A DNA stretch of 64,000 nucleotides from Pseudomonas oryzihabitans (GCF_006384975.1 NZ_CP021645.1:2818001-2882000), one strand, 5' to 3'; positions 47,321-57,775 are shown, counted from the stretch's first letter. The notes: generated from the letters alone by a model not told the origin. A program made the numbers and translations.

Positions 47321-50300
47321 TCAGGGTTCCGGATTCTGGTTGGAGATGGTCCGCCAGGTTTGGCGAACGGGGGAACGCTCCAGCTTGACCCCTTCGAGCA
47401 GACTTTTATCAGTAAGCGTCGAGCCGCTTGCGCCGCCCGCCCCGCCCAGATTGGTCGCGCCTACGGTAGTCGCCCCCACGGTAATGCGACCACCGCTGTA
47501 CGAAAACGCTGCGAGCCCAGGAAACAAACCAGCCAGTTTCAGCCGCGAATAGTTGACCGTGGTGCCCAGCAACAGGTGGTCGGTGCCCCCTCCCGTGTAG
47601 GGATCCAAGGCATAAAGATAGGTGACGGCACCCGAATCGCAAGGATCGTCATTGGGCACCAGCGACGCCGTCAGCAGGGTATCGGCCAGATAAAGCGGCT
47701 TGGTGATGACCATTTCACCCGCTGACGGCAGGTTGAGATACCAGCCGTATTTACCGCTGCCCGTACTGTCGTCGTACCAATCCACGGCGTTCGTGCTCAC
47801 CGTATTGGCCGTGGTGGTGACCGACGCATCGGTCGCACCGGTGTAGGTGATCGGGGTATCGCCACCCAGGGTCTGCTGTTGAAGATTGGCTACCGTCAGC
47901 GCAGGCGTACTGCCAGCGATCTCGCCGGTGGTCTGCCGATCCCAGATGCCGTAGAGACTCATGGCCTTGCTGGTGACGGCCGTGGCATCGCCAGCCTCCA
48001 GGTATTTACCCGTACCGAACAGCAGCAGGTAACCGATCCCCGACGGATGCCGCAGCACCTGGATCTCCGCCATGATGGCCTGCGGCTGGCCCGCTCCTCC
48101 GCTGCTGTAGCGGGAGGCACGGGCGCGATAGAGCGGCGCCCCGCCGAAGGCCACCTTCAGATCACCAATGGCCGCGACGGCCTTGAGGCTGCTACCGATC
48201 AGGTCGAAGCGCCAGAGATTGCCGTGCAGATCGCCGGCGTAGGCGTAGTCGGCGATGAGATCGCCGTCGACGTCCAACACCGTCGGTGTGGCCAGGCCAT
48301 TAGCGGTGGTCAGTCCGTCGTTGGGCTCGGGCGTGAGTGCGGCGAGCCGCCGGCCGGTCTTGACGTCCAGGGCATAGAGCACTGCCTTGTCGTTGGCGCC
48401 GTTGTAACCGTTGGCGAGCAGTACGGCCCAATCGCCGGTATGCAGACGAGCGAACGCTGGCTTGCTGTAGGTGAGGCCCAACTCGCTGAAATCGGCGTCA
48501 TTGGCACTCCGCTCCCAGAGCACCTTGGGATCATCGGGGTCCGTGACATCCAGCGCGAACACGGCCTTGCCGCCACCGCGTAGCGTGCCGACCAGCACCG
48601 TGTGCCAGTCGCCATCGTAGTAGACATCCTGAACCAAGGGCGCGCCGTCCACGTAGAACTGGTGAGTGCTGTTGGTGTAGCTCGGATCGGTGAGTTTGTA
48701 GAGAGTGGGGATCACGGCGCTCGGCACGAAGGCGAAGGCTTCGTTGCCGTTGTCGTCGAAGGCATGCAGCATGCCGTCGTTGGCACCGACATAGAGACGC
48801 GTGGCGCGGGTGGCCCACTTTTTCTGGAAGGCACTGTAGCTGCCAGCGCTGCCAAGCCTGTTCATCTTGGCCGTGGGGCTGCTGGGCGTGGTAACCAGCG
48901 CGGGCGTGGAGTCGACGATGTCACCGAGCAGGTGGTTGCGAATACGCAAGGATGGCGTAGCCGCCTGGCTTTCCTTGCTGCGATCACCACGCAGATAGTT
49001 GAGTCGGGCCTCGCCATAGCTATCGCGGGTACCATTCGCATTGCGATTCAGCGCCGCCTTCTGGTCGTCGCTGAGGTTGCTCCAGAGGAACGCCTGGCGC
49101 ACACCGCCCACGCTCATGTACACCTTTCGGGTGGCGTAGGCGCCCGTGCCGTAGGTCGCATCCAGCCGGCTCTGGGCGCTCCAGACCTGGGTGGCCGTGG
49201 TGGCCGTGCGCAACGACTTGATCAGGTCGCCACTCCAGTCGGTGCTGGAGAAAGTCGGCACATAGGTGTAGTTGGAGCTCAGGGTGCTATCCAGCAAGTA
49301 GGACGATGCCTGACCAGCGCTGGCCGTATTGGCCTGGGCGATGCGATTCACCACCTGGCTCAGGGAGTCGACCAGGCCACTGGCATCGTCGGCGCTGAAG
49401 AAGTCGCCGCGGGAATTGATCGCCGCGTGCCAGAGGTCATAGACGTTGTTGTCGCTGTCGCTGCTGGCCTCAGGCCAGGTCATGCTCGGGCTGTAGCCCC
49501 CGGTAAAGGTGCTGCCGCCCCAGGCGGGATTGGTCAGCGACGAACCCAGGCCGAAGCCGACGGTATAGGTGACCAGGTGCTGCCAGGTCGCCGGGTCGTT
49601 CTTCGGATTCCAGTACTGGGTTCTGGTGTTGGTGCTGGACTCGCGGATGTAAGGCGAGAGCCTGTCCGTGATAGTGGGCTGGGCGTCCGTCGCCCAGTAT
49701 TTGAACGCCAGATCAGCCAGGGTATTGCTGGCGCTGTCGGTGAACGGCGTCTGGGTCGACGCGTAATCCATCCCATCCGGCAGGGTTCGACCGCTGCCGT
49801 CCACGTTCCCCACGCTGAAGCTGTCCGAATTCCACTTACCGTCGGTCATCATGATCTGATAACTCGGTCGGCAGGCGTATTCGGGACTCTGGGTCACCCC
49901 GGGGTCCTTGGCGTAGGGGCCTTCGCTACCGCTGTTTTGCAGAAAGCGACCAGCCCTGTCCATGGCACTGCGCAGCGGCGTACCCGTGTTGAAATTGATG
50001 TCGCCCAGCCACTTGAAGAAGTTGGCGCGGGCCTGACCATCGAAGGTGCGCAGCGGGTTGCCGCCGCGATAGCTGATGCCGCTGCACCCGCTGCTGGCGC
50101 CCAGGGTGGTGCAGTTGCTCAGGTCCTGCCAGGTCAGCCGTACCGTATTGGAAAATTGCGAGAAGGCCAGATTGGCCGACGACTGCATGCTCAGCGCACG
50201 ATTGCGATAGAAGGCGTACCAGATGGCGAAGTTCTGCCGGTCCGCGGCGGAGGTGGGATTCACCAGGGTGTAGCAGGCGTCGTTCGAGGTTCGGCAGCTG

Positions 50301-50908
50301 GTGTTATCGCTGTTGAACACATAGTAGTAGGCCGGCACGCCCGTCTCGGTCTTATCACTGCTCCAGCTATAGAAGTCCGCTCTCGGATTTTCCGCCAGGT
50401 AATAGATAACTCCCGTATTGCCGCCGTAGTTGGTCCCGGCGTTGTAGTTCGTGTCCTGGCCACGCGCGGTGTCGTATTCCCAGGCCACGCGATAATCCCG
50501 GCTCAGGTCCACCGTGCCGGCTCCCGGCCGGAAGCCATTCACGTACACCTTGGTGAAGTCGAAGCCCGTGCCGCTGCTGACCGGATAGTCCGCAACCGTC
50601 AGCACGCCATTGCTGAAGGTGACCTTCTTCGGCACGGCATAGGTCACCGCGGGGTTGTAGTACATGGCATTGAAGGCCGACGACTTGACCCGCCGCGTAG
50701 GGCGCAGATTGTTGGCGCTGTAGCCCAGGGCGTCGGGAATGAAGCCCCACTTCATGCTGTTGGAGTTGTCCAGCGTCACGATGATGTTGGGATCGACGCC
50801 CGTGCTGAGGAATAGCGGCTGCTGGTTGATGTTGAGGGTACTGGCACCGACGACAGCGGACGCGCCAAGCAGGACCAGTAGCGCCAGGCGCAGGGAAGAA
50901 AGGCTCAT
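47321..50908 (-). CDS. pilY1: Pilus tip adhesin PilY1
   Basis: A 1195-residue secreted protein that sits at the pilus tip and takes part in adhesion, surface sensing and pilus assembly. A signal peptide ends near AVVGAS. The N-terminal half contains a von Willebrand A-like domain (the DNSNSM sequence is a MIDAS-type motif), and the C-terminal third is a beta-propeller with a calcium loop in [12 protein letters not shown]. The start overlaps the pilX stop codon (ATGA). The N-terminal half is diverged, as usual for PilY1. Confidence 0.92.
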   Translation of the reverse strand: MSLSSLRLALLVLLGASAVVGASTLNINQQPLFLSTGVDPNIIVTLDNSNSMKWGFIPDALGYSANNLRPTRRVKSSAFNAMYYNPAVTYAVPKKVTFSNGVLTVADYPVSSGTGFDFTKVYVNGFRPGAGTVDLSRDYRVAWEYDTARGQDTNYNAGTNYGGNTGVIYYLAENPRADFYSWSSDKTETGVPAYYYVFNSDNTSCRTSNDACYTLVNPTSAADRQNFAIWYAFYRNRALSMQSSANLAFSQFSNTVRLTWQDLSNCTTLGASSGCSGISYRGGNPLRTFDGQARANFFKWLGDINFNTGTPLRSAMDRAGRFLQNSGSEGPYAKDPGVTQSPEYACRPSYQIMMTDGKWNSDSFSVGNVDGSGRTLPDGMDYASTQTPFTDSASNTLADLAFKYWATDAQPTITDRLSPYIRESSTNTRTQYWNPKNDPATWQHLVTYTVGFGLGSSLTNPAWGGSTFTGGYSPSMTWPEASSDSDNNVYDLWHAAINSRGDFFSADDASGLVDSLSQVVNRIAQANTASAGQASSYLLDSTLSSNYTYVPTFSSTDWSGDLIKSLRTATTATQVWSAQSRLDATYGTGAYATRKVYMSVGGVRQAFLWSNLSDDQKAALNRNANGTRDSYGEARLNYLRGDRSKESQAATPSLRIRNHLLGDIVDSTPALVTTPSSPTAKMNRLGSAGSYSAFQKKWATRATRLYVGANDGMLHAFDDNGNEAFAFVPSAVIPTLYKLTDPSYTNSTHQFYVDGAPLVQDVYYDGDWHTVLVGTLRGGGKAVFALDVTDPDDPKVLWERSANDADFSELGLTYSKPAFARLHTGDWAVLLANGYNGANDKAVLYALDVKTGRRLAALTPEPNDGLTTANGLATPTVLDVDGDLIADYAYAGDLHGNLWRFDLIGSSLKAVAAIGDLKVAFGGAPLYRARASRYSSGGAGQPQAIMAEIQVLRHPSGIGYLLLFGTGKYLEAGDATAVTSKAMSLYGIWDRQTTGEIAGSTPALTVANLQQQTLGGDTPITYTGATDASVTTTANTVSTNAVDWYDDSTGSGKYGWYLNLPSAGEMVITKPLYLADTLLTASLVPNDDPCDSGAVTYLYALDPYTGGGTDHLLLGTTVNYSRLKLAGLFPGLAAFSYSGGRITVGATTVGATNLGGAGGASGSTLTDKSLLEGVKLERSPVRQTWRTISNQNPEP

Positions 50909-51513
50909 GGCACCTCCAGCTTGATGATGCTCTGCAGGATGACCGGGAAGCGCGCACCGCCACTGCGGGCCGCCGCCGTGATCCGGTAGTAGTAGGAGCC
51001 GCGGCCCTTGTAGGCATCGGCGAGGCTGGGACTGCCGCCCTCGCCGATCACCGTGACCACCCAGCGCGGCGCCAGCCGATAGCGGGATTGGCCATCGAAG
51101 CCCTGGTAGCCCAGGGAGGTATCGGCCGGCAGCTCGGTGAGGGTTTGCAGCGCGGTCTTGGCCCAGGTCTGCACCTTGGCCTGGGTATCCAGGTCGTGGT
51201 CCTCGCTGAGGATGCATAGATTCGCGGTGGTGGTCGCCAGGGTGGTCGCGCTGGTCTTGCAGGAGTCGAAACCGGCACTGGCGCTGGCGAAGGCCGCCGT
51301 GCCACGTAGCACGCTCAGGCGCCGCTCGGCCTCGCGCAGGGCGGACTCGGCGGCGTTGTAGGCGCGCTTCTGCTCCGAGACGTTGCCCCCCACGCGATTC
51401 TGCAGGGTGGTCTCGCGCATGCTGGTGATGGCCAGCAGGGTGAGCAGCAACAGCATGACCAGGGCGACCAGGAGGACGGCGCCCCCTTGGCGTCGGGCTG
51501 CAGGACGGTTCAT
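50905..51513 (-). CDS. pilX: Minor pilin PilX
   Basis: A 202-residue minor pilin with the PilX N-terminus RRQGGAVLLVALVMLLLLTL, where the mature chain starts after the short basic leader. The remainder is a soluble beta-rich domain with two cysteines (SCKTS, LCILS). It overlaps pilW by 4 bp at its start and pilY1 by 4 bp at its end. Confidence 0.86.
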   Translation of the reverse strand: MNRPAARRQGGAVLLVALVMLLLLTLLAITSMRETTLQNRVGGNVSEQKRAYNAAESALREAERRLSVLRGTAAFASASAGFDSCKTSATTLATTTANLCILSEDHDLDTQAKVQTWAKTALQTLTELPADTSLGYQGFDGQSRYRLAPRWVVTVIGEGGSPSLADAYKGRGSYYYRITAAARSGGARFPVILQSIIKLEVP

Positions 51514-52247
51514 GGCATCAGATTCCGCAAGGTGACGCTGCCCTGGACGATTTGCAGCACCTGGCTACTGGCACCCTCGGGCGCTGCCCGCCCGGTCAGG
51601 GTCCGCCAATTCGTCGCCATGGCGTTGGCCAGGCCGTCGCTGGCCACGCGGCTGGAAAACAGCGCGGCATAGCGAATCGCCTGGCTTTGCGCCGCGGGCG
51701 ACGGCGGCGTGAACCAGACGAAATCCGCCAGCCCCGCGACGATGACCTGGGCCGGCTGGCCCTGGGCACTGCATTGCAGGCTGCCGCGTCCCGGCGTCCC
51801 CGTGGCATCGGCGACATAGCTGATGCGGGTCAGCACCTCGGTACCGTTGAGGCCGGCGGCAGCGATGGGATTACCCAGGCAATCGCTGTCGGTCCCCTTC
51901 ACCTCGCCCTGGTAGCGAAAGCACAGCCCGGTCTTGTCGCTGGTCAGGGCGACCGCCTGCCCCGGGTTCATGGCCGGGCAGCCGTTGCCAGCCGCCCGCG
52001 CCGGAAAAGCCAGCGCCAGGGTCGTCTGGCTGACCGGATTGGCGCGAAAGCCCGCCCGCGCCAGTTGCTGGTCGAGCAACAGCAGCGCGGTCCGGCCATT
52101 TTCCTCGTTGCTGACCTGGCCTTCCTGGAACAGCGCGTGCCGCTTGTTGTTCAGGTACAGCTGGGTCACCGCCAGGATGAGAAAGGTGCTCAGGGTCAGG
52201 GCCACCATCAATTCGATGATGGAGAGGCCCGCTTGCCGCGCCTTCAT
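51510..52247 (-). CDS. pilW: Minor pilin PilW
   Basis: A 245-residue minor pilin. The prepilin leader and cleavage site are MKARQAG|LSIIELMVALTLST. A large soluble domain with several cysteines follows (GNGCPAMNPG, LCFRY, DCLGN, LQCSA). The start at 52247 overlaps the pilV stop codon. Part of the priming complex of the pilus with PilV, PilX and PilY1. Confidence 0.88.
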   Translation of the reverse strand: MKARQAGLSIIELMVALTLSTFLILAVTQLYLNNKRHALFQEGQVSNEENGRTALLLLDQQLARAGFRANPVSQTTLALAFPARAAGNGCPAMNPGQAVALTSDKTGLCFRYQGEVKGTDSDCLGNPIAAAGLNGTEVLTRISYVADATGTPGRGSLQCSAQGQPAQVIVAGLADFVWFTPPSPAAQSQAIRYAALFSSRVASDGLANAMATNWRTLTGRAAPEGASSQVLQIVQGSVTLRNLMP

Positions 52248-52846
52248 AGCTCCCCCCTCAGGGTGTAGAAGCACAGCCCGCCGCTGCAGCCCGCGCTGTT
52301 GCCGGTATTGTCCTGCCAGGCGAGGACGATCATCACCATGGAGGCACTGGGCGACACGCAGGCATCGGTATCGTTGTAGGGCGCGGTGCTGCCCAGTTGC
52401 GGGGGCTTGCGCGTCGGACAGACCGCGAAGTTGGCCTTGATCAGAGCATCGGTCACCGGCAGCAGCATCTTGACCTGCTGCAACCAACAGCTGAGATCCT
52501 TGCCGGCCACGCTGCTGCCGCCCGCACTGCGGTCGAGCGTGGCGCAGGTGCCATCGGCCGCCTCCAGGGCCACCAGGGTGAAATCCTTGCCAGCCTGCTT
52601 GGCGTAGGGGCTCGCGGTGTTGAAGCTGTCACCGCTCAGGGCCGCGGCCGGATTGCTGCGCATCAGCTCCAGCAGCTCGCTGGCCAGCATGATGGCGTTG
52701 TTGCGCTGGATGGCATCCTGGGACAGCACCAGGCTGCGCGATTGCAGCGCCACCAGGCCCAGCACGCCGATGCAGATGATCACCAGGCTGACCAGCACCT
52801 CGATCAGGCTGAAGCCCGCCGTGGGGGCCTTGCACCTTAGCTGCAT
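52244..52846 (-). CDS. pilV: Minor pilin PilV
   Basis: A 200-residue minor pilin with the cleavage site APTAG|FSLIEVLVSLVIICIG. The soluble domain is cysteine-rich (GTCATLD, SCWLQ, VCPTR, ACVSP, GCSGGLC). It overlaps fimT by 10 bp at its start and pilW by 4 bp at its end. Confidence 0.88.
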   Translation of the reverse strand: MQLRCKAPTAGFSLIEVLVSLVIICIGVLGLVALQSRSLVLSQDAIQRNNAIMLASELLELMRSNPAAALSGDSFNTASPYAKQAGKDFTLVALEAADGTCATLDRSAGGSSVAGKDLSCWLQQVKMLLPVTDALIKANFAVCPTRKPPQLGSTAPYNDTDACVSPSASMVMIVLAWQDNTGNSAGCSGGLCFYTLRGEL

Positions 52847-53346
52847 CCGCGGGTGCTCGCCGACGTGGGGGTGAAATCGGACACCGCGGTGTAGCCGCCC
52901 TGGCTGATGGTGAGTGCCTTGCCGGAGGTGTGGGTGTCGTTGGTGGCGCAGAGCAGGATGGTGAAGGGCGCGGCGAGGGTGCCATTGGGCCTGAAGGTCA
53001 GGCGGGTGGCGGTGCCGACACTGCTGATGCCACTGGGTGCCAGACCACTGCCTTCGAAGGCCCGCAGCGTTTCCACATCGCCCACGACGGTGCTACTGGC
53101 CGTGGTGACCTTGAGCGCACCGGACCAGTTGTTGACGCTCGGCGCCTCCACGCTGACGTTCAGCCCCCGCGTCAGGGCTTCACTGCGCGCGTAGTTGAGC
53201 AGATTAGTCAGCTCATTTGCCGCAACAGTCACCCGATTGGACCGAGTCAAGGCGCCGAAGCCAGGCGCAGCGATGGCGATCAGGATGCCCACCAAGGCCA
53301 TGACTATCATCAATTCGGTAAGAGTGAAGCCTGCAGCCTTCTTCAC
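52837..53346 (-). CDS. fimT: Minor pilin FimT/FimU (GspH type)
   Basis: A 169-residue pseudopilin. The prepilin site is MKKAAG|FTLTELMIVMALVGILI, followed by a GspH/FimT domain (NLLNYARSEALTRG, FRPNGTLA). Only one gene of this type is present, whereas P. aeruginosa has separate fimT and fimU. It is the first gene of the minor-pilin operon, so the promoter should lie in the 0.8-kb spacer to the right. Confidence 0.87.
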   Translation of the reverse strand: MKKAAGFTLTELMIVMALVGILIAIAAPGFGALTRSNRVTVAANELTNLLNYARSEALTRGLNVSVEAPSVNNWSGALKVTTASSTVVGDVETLRAFEGSGLAPSGISSVGTATRLTFRPNGTLAAPFTILLCATNDTHTSGKALTISQGGYTAVSDFTPTSASTRGCS

Positions 53347-54160
53347 GTCAGGTCTGCCTTGTGTCTATCGAGGAAAACGAGATGCTGCGCCTGACCTAGA
53401 GCAAAATCAGCATCAGAGAGATGTTCGGCCGTATGGACGGGATGACTGGCCGGGTCTTGCGGGCGAATCCCGGATCAGCGAAGCGCCACTGATTAGCTTC
53501 ATTTCAGGTAAATAAAGCCGCCTACTAATATGCCATCTAACGTTATGAAAACCAACTTGAGCGCTCTAACTCAAGGGTCTCAGCCGTTCCCCACGGAAAA
53601 ATGGTCATTCTAATATTGCGCAGGCAGGCCCTGTAACCCGCAGAAATGATCCGTCGCTACGGTGCTTCCTCAGCGCCTGTCGGGCCGTTCCAGCCGCCCC
53701 GTTCTCCAAGGTCACTACAGGACCACGCGGACTCCAGGTGCGCCTCGCCTGAGCATGCACTTTGTCCATAGCCTAGTCCCTCCAAATTCATTGATTGAAT
53801 GAACAACCAATAAACTTGGATTGAAGTTTTTTAATTGAAGCACCAAACAATAAAAGCCCTTTCGAGCACCAACTTCTCATTCATGACGGAACAAGTCATC
53901 CATAACTAGCCAAAGCGGGCGTTATTGTTCTAAAAAGAACAGGCCTATTTTTCCGCGCCGCGCCGGGATGAGCGCTCCACCTGACCTGAAGACTGTGGAC
54001 GCCAGGCAACCAGAAGCCTCTAGGCCGCATTGGTTAGGCATCAGCAATAACGCAGCGGGTAACGCTTCGTTATCGAAGTGCACTTTTCCATCATCGGACT
54101 CCGCGCCGAGTTAGTTCCGTATCGCCGCTGCTTTCATCTACCGACAATGACAAGGCCGCT
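53347..54160. other. Long intergenic region upstream of the minor-pilin operon
   Basis: This 814-bp spacer between divergent genes has no protein-like frame. It must carry the fimT operon promoter. A section around 53770-53940 is AT-rich. It ends with a hairpin, TGTTCT-AAAA-AGAACA (53926-53941). A second small inverted repeat, CTTGAG-N8-CTCAAG, is at 53556-53575. I could not find a clear AlgR or sigma-54 site. Confidence 0.45.
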
Positions 54161-54844
54161 ATGCACGACTCGAAGAAAATCGATTATTCGCTGAATGACA
54201 CCGACACCTCCGCGCCCCATTCCGCCCTGGACAACGCCGCCATCATTTCCGCCTATCGGCGCTGGGCCAATGTCTATGATCGGGTGTTCGGTGGTGTCTC
54301 GGCGCCCGGGCGCAAGCGTGCGGTAGCGGCGGTCAACGCCCTGGCGGGCACCCGGGTGCTGGAGGTCGGCGTGGGCACCGGTCTCGCCCTGCCCCACTAC
54401 GGCGCCGACAAGAGTGTCACCGGCATCGACCTGTCACCGGACATGCTGGCCAAGGCCCGGGAGCGCGTCGCCCGCGAGGGGCTCACCACCGTGGAGGCCC
54501 TGCTCGAAGCCAACGCCGAGGATACCGGCCTGCCCACCGGCTCCTTCGATATCGCCGTGGCCATGTTCGTGGCCTCCGTGGTGCCCAATCCGCGCAAGCT
54601 GATGCAGGAGATGCGCCGAGTGGTGAAGCCGGGTGGCCACCTGCTGCTGGTCAATCATTTCCAGGCCGAGAGTGGTCTGCGCCTGCTGGCGGAAAAGGCC
54701 CTGGCGCCGGCCTCGCGCAAGCTCGGCTGGCACCCGGATTTCGCCATGGCATCCATCCTCTCCCGTGAAGACCTGCGCCGCGCCAGTCGCAGCAGCGTGC
54801 CGCCCTTTGGGCTGTTCACCCTGGTGCAGCTGACCAACGACTAG
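54161..54844 (+). CDS. SAM-dependent methyltransferase, PmtA-like
   Basis: A 227-residue class I methyltransferase. SAM motif I is VLEVGVGTGLALPHYG, followed by GIDLSPDMLAKARER and the helix AYRRWANVYDRVFGG before it. This pattern is that of the PmtA-type phosphatidylethanolamine N-methyltransferases, which make phosphatidylcholine. Assignment to lipid methylation is by resemblance only; other small substrates are possible. It is transcribed alone. Confidence 0.7.
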   Translation: MHDSKKIDYSLNDTDTSAPHSALDNAAIISAYRRWANVYDRVFGGVSAPGRKRAVAAVNALAGTRVLEVGVGTGLALPHYGADKSVTGIDLSPDMLAKARERVAREGLTTVEALLEANAEDTGLPTGSFDIAVAMFVASVVPNPRKLMQEMRRVVKPGGHLLLVNHFQAESGLRLLAEKALAPASRKLGWHPDFAMASILSREDLRRASRSSVPPFGLFTLVQLTND

Positions 54845-54860
54845 CCGCGCAGGTGCAGCC

Positions 54861-55784
54861 CTACTCCACCCGATACCCACGTCCCGCCAGGCATGCCGCC
54901 AGCGCCTGGCGGAAACGCTGGGTCAGGTAGGGATCGGCCACCGCGCCGGGGCGTTCGGGATCGAAACCCGAATCACCGGCGGCGTAGCGGCGGCAGTCAT
55001 ATCTATCCGTGGCGTAGCGCTCGGGTGGCTGGCCCTGCAGGGGATAGGCGGTGACGTCATAGGCGTCGTAGTTTGCCGTGGGCGGCGCGCTCGCAACCGA
55101 CACTGGCACCGGCGCGGTGGGGTCGGCGACGGTGACGAAGCCGCCGCCCGGATCGGTACGGTAGTAACTCCCCGCCGCGAAGTAATAGGTGGTGCCGCCC
55201 ATCCACAGCGTCTCGGCGAAGTCCGGCAACACGCTGACCCGGACGCCGGTCGGCGGCAGAACCACCACGTAACGCGGGCCCTGGGGACGATACCAGTAGC
55301 CGTCGGCATAGTAGTACTGGCTATCCCGGTACCAGACGCGGGTAAAGCCGGCGGGCACGCCCGGCACCTCGAAGCCGGGGCGCCACTGCGGATGTCGGCC
55401 CCAACCCGGCCGGCCAGCTTGCCAGTCCTGGCCATAGTCGGGGCGCGGTGGCGGTGGCGATGGATAGCCGGGCGCGGCATAACCCGGACGCTGCTGCCAG
55501 GTCGGCGGTGGACCCGGTGGCAAGTCGTTACGCTGCCAGTCGTCCAGGGCCGGCCCAGCAGGCCTGGCCACCGGCGGGCGTCGCTCCGGAGGCGGTCCGT
55601 TCCAACGACCGGGGCCCTGGTCCACCGGTCCCCGGCCCGGCGCGGGCGGAGCTCCGGGTGGCGGTCCTGCGGGAGCGCCGGGAGGCGTGACATAGCCACC
55701 GCCCAGGCGTATGTCGTCGGCCTGAACCAGGGTCGCGGTCAGACAGCAGGCCAGGGCCGTCGCCAGCAGGGTCTGGGGCTTCAT
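54861..55784 (-). CDS. Exported proline-rich protein (DUF6515-like)
   Basis: A 307-residue secreted protein. The signal peptide ends at TLVQADD; residues 30-140 are a long Pro/Gly-rich spacer with repeated PPPG, and the C-terminal half has aromatic repeats (RVWYRDSQYYYADGYWYRP, GTTYYFAAGSYYRT) typical of DUF6515. Two cysteines lie near the end. Probably periplasmic or outer-membrane associated. Function unknown. Confidence 0.7.
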   Translation of the reverse strand: MKPQTLLATALACCLTATLVQADDIRLGGGYVTPPGAPAGPPPGAPPAPGRGPVDQGPGRWNGPPPERRPPVARPAGPALDDWQRNDLPPGPPPTWQQRPGYAAPGYPSPPPPRPDYGQDWQAGRPGWGRHPQWRPGFEVPGVPAGFTRVWYRDSQYYYADGYWYRPQGPRYVVVLPPTGVRVSVLPDFAETLWMGGTTYYFAAGSYYRTDPGGGFVTVADPTAPVPVSVASAPPTANYDAYDVTAYPLQGQPPERYATDRYDCRRYAAGDSGFDPERPGAVADPYLTQRFRQALAACLAGRGYRVE

Positions 55785-55856
55785 GGATGCCTCCTCGACG
55801 GGACCGTCCCATCGTCCCCGCCAGTATCTCATGGGTGCCGCGGCCCTCCCTGTCGC

Positions 55857-56117
55857 TTACCTGTCGCGCTGCCGTTCCAGGGTCTTGCGCTGCTCGGCCA
55901 AGCCGTTGGAATACCGGTCGGCGGTATCCACCAGGTTGACGTCGGCGTCGAAGGCGATATCGAACAGCCGGCGCAGGGTGCGCAGGTCGATGCCGCCGCA
56001 TTTCTCGAAGCCCTCGCGACCACCCACCTGCAGGGTGCCGAGGTCGAGTTGTGAAGCGAGCAGGCCGGAATGGCCGAGCGGACGATACTGCGGGGTGCCT
56101 CCACGGATTTTTTGCAC
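55857..56117 (-). pseudogene. Aldo/keto reductase, 5' fragment
   Basis: A frame of 86 codons that reads YRPLGHSGLLASQLDLGTLQ, GGREGFEKCGGIDLRTLRRL and VNLVDTADRYSNGLAEQ. This is the first quarter of an AKR-family enzyme, up to the catalytic Asp-Tyr region (DTADRYS). The frame stops soon after and no further AKR sequence follows, so the gene is truncated. There is no normal ATG. Confidence 0.75.
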
Positions 56118-56220
56118 GTGAAGGGTCGACTCCCGGTGCGGCTGGCAAGTTTCAACCGCACAGGAATCGCACTTCTAGCGGTCTGCCTGGGTCTATGGCC
56201 CCACGCAAGGAGGAAAACAC

Positions 56221-57672
56221 ATGTCGAAACACCATCATCACGTCGGCTGGTTCAAGCGCCGCCATGAGGTTAAGCCGGACGACCTCACCATCGTGGACAA
56301 CTCCCTGGTCAAGCGCGCCGTCGGTGCCGCCGCCCTGGGCAACGCCATGGAATGGTTCGATTTCGGCGTCTATGGCTACCTGGCCGTGACCCTGGGCAAG
56401 GTCTTCTTTCCCGACGGCGATGCCGCGGCGCAATTGATCGCCACCTTCGCCACCTTTACCGTCGCCTTCCTGGTCCGCCCACTCGGCGGCATGGTGTTCG
56501 GGCCGCTGGGCGATAAATACGGCCGCCAGAAGATCCTGGCTCTGACCATGATCATGATGGCCCTGGGCACCTTCAGCATCGGCCTCATCCCCAGCTACGA
56601 AAGCATCGGCATCTGGGCGCCCGCCCTGCTGCTGCTCGCCCGGGTGGTGCAGGGCTTCTCCACTGGCGGCGAATACGGCGGCGCGGCGACCTTCATCGCC
56701 GAATACGCCACCGACAAGACCCGCGGGCGCATGGGCAGCTGGCTGGAATTCGGTACCCTGGCCGGCTACATCGCCGGAGCCGGGACGGTCACCGCCCTTA
56801 CCGCGGCGCTCAGCCAGGAACAGTTGCTCGACTGGGGCTGGCGCGTCCCCTTCTTCATCGCCGGTCCCTTGGGCCTGCTCGGCCTCTATATGCGCCTGAA
56901 GCTGGAAGAGACGCCGGCATTCAAGGCCCACGCCGAAGCCAACGAAGGCAAGGCGGCGGACAGCCCGGCGCACAGCCTGCGCGAGCTGTTCACCCTGCAT
57001 CGCGTCGCCCTGCTCAAGTGCGTCGGCCTGGTGCTGGTGTTCAACGTCACCGACTACATGCTGCTGACCTACATGCCCAGCTACCTGGCCGTGACCATGG
57101 GCTATGCCGAGACCAAGGGCCTGCTGCTGATCCTCATCGTCATGGTGGTTATGATGCCGCTCAACATCCTAGGCGGCTTCTTCAGCGACCACCTGGGCCG
57201 CAAGCCGATGATCATCGGCGCGTGCCTGGCGATCCTGGTCCTGGCGATTCCCTGCCTCAAGCTGATCGGCAGCGGCGAGGACTGGCTGATCTTCCTTGGC
57301 CTGATGCTGCTGGGCATCGCCCTAGCCTGCTTCACCAGCACCATGCCCTCCACCCTGCCGGCGCTGTTCTACACCCCGATCCGCTACAGCGCCCTGTCCA
57401 TCGCCTTCAACATCTCGGTGTCGCTGTTCGGCGGGACCACCCCGCTGGTCACCGCCTGGCTGGTGGAAAAGACCGGCGACCCGCTGGTGCCGGCCTACTA
57501 CCTGATGGTGGCAGCGGTGATCGGCATCCTCACCATGCTCACCGTGCGCGAGACCGCTGGCAAACCCCTGCGCGGCTCGCCACCCTCGGTGGCCAGCGAA
57601 GAGGAAGCCAAGGAATTCCTCGCCAGCGACGCACCACTGACCGTGGACAAGCAGCCGCCGGGGCGTGCGTAA
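56221..57672 (+). CDS. ProP-type proline/betaine proton symporter (MFS)
   Basis: A 483-residue transporter with 12 helices of the metabolite:H+ symporter group. MEWFDFGVYGYLA in helix 1, motif A GPLGDKYGRQKIL and RVVQGFSTGGEYGGAATF are close to E. coli ProP, which takes up osmoprotectants. The C-terminus is short (about 30 residues after the last helix) and lacks the long coiled coil of E. coli ProP. A REP-like hairpin follows 7 bp after the stop codon. Confidence 0.85.
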   Translation: MSKHHHHVGWFKRRHEVKPDDLTIVDNSLVKRAVGAAALGNAMEWFDFGVYGYLAVTLGKVFFPDGDAAAQLIATFATFTVAFLVRPLGGMVFGPLGDKYGRQKILALTMIMMALGTFSIGLIPSYESIGIWAPALLLLARVVQGFSTGGEYGGAATFIAEYATDKTRGRMGSWLEFGTLAGYIAGAGTVTALTAALSQEQLLDWGWRVPFFIAGPLGLLGLYMRLKLEETPAFKAHAEANEGKAADSPAHSLRELFTLHRVALLKCVGLVLVFNVTDYMLLTYMPSYLAVTMGYAETKGLLLILIVMVVMMPLNILGGFFSDHLGRKPMIIGACLAILVLAIPCLKLIGSGEDWLIFLGLMLLGIALACFTSTMPSTLPALFYTPIRYSALSIAFNISVSLFGGTTPLVTAWLVEKTGDPLVPAYYLMVAAVIGILTMLTVRETAGKPLRGSPPSVASEEEAKEFLASDAPLTVDKQPPGRA

Positions 57673-57678
57673 GCCTAA

Positions 57679-57739
57679 TCGCGGCCATGGGCCGCTCCTA
57701 CAGGGGGGATGCGTTTGTAGGAGCGGCCCATGGCCGCGA
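57679..57739. repeat. REP-like palindrome, copy 2 (perfect 24-bp arms)
   Basis: Arms at 57679-57702 and 57716-57739 are exactly complementary over 24 bp (core GGCCATGGGCCGCTCCTACA) with a 13-nt loop. Directly downstream of the ProP-like stop codon, it should form a very stable hairpin that ends or protects that message. Same family as 43340-43424. Confidence 0.8.
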
Positions 57740-57775
57740 TAAGCGCGATAAAGACAGTTGCGCATGGATATCACC

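Noticed and set aside
48602..50815. Long plus-strand open frame antisense to pilY1
   Set aside because: Shadow frame; its translation is repetitive GAV-rich sequence without domains, whereas the minus strand gives a clear PilY1.
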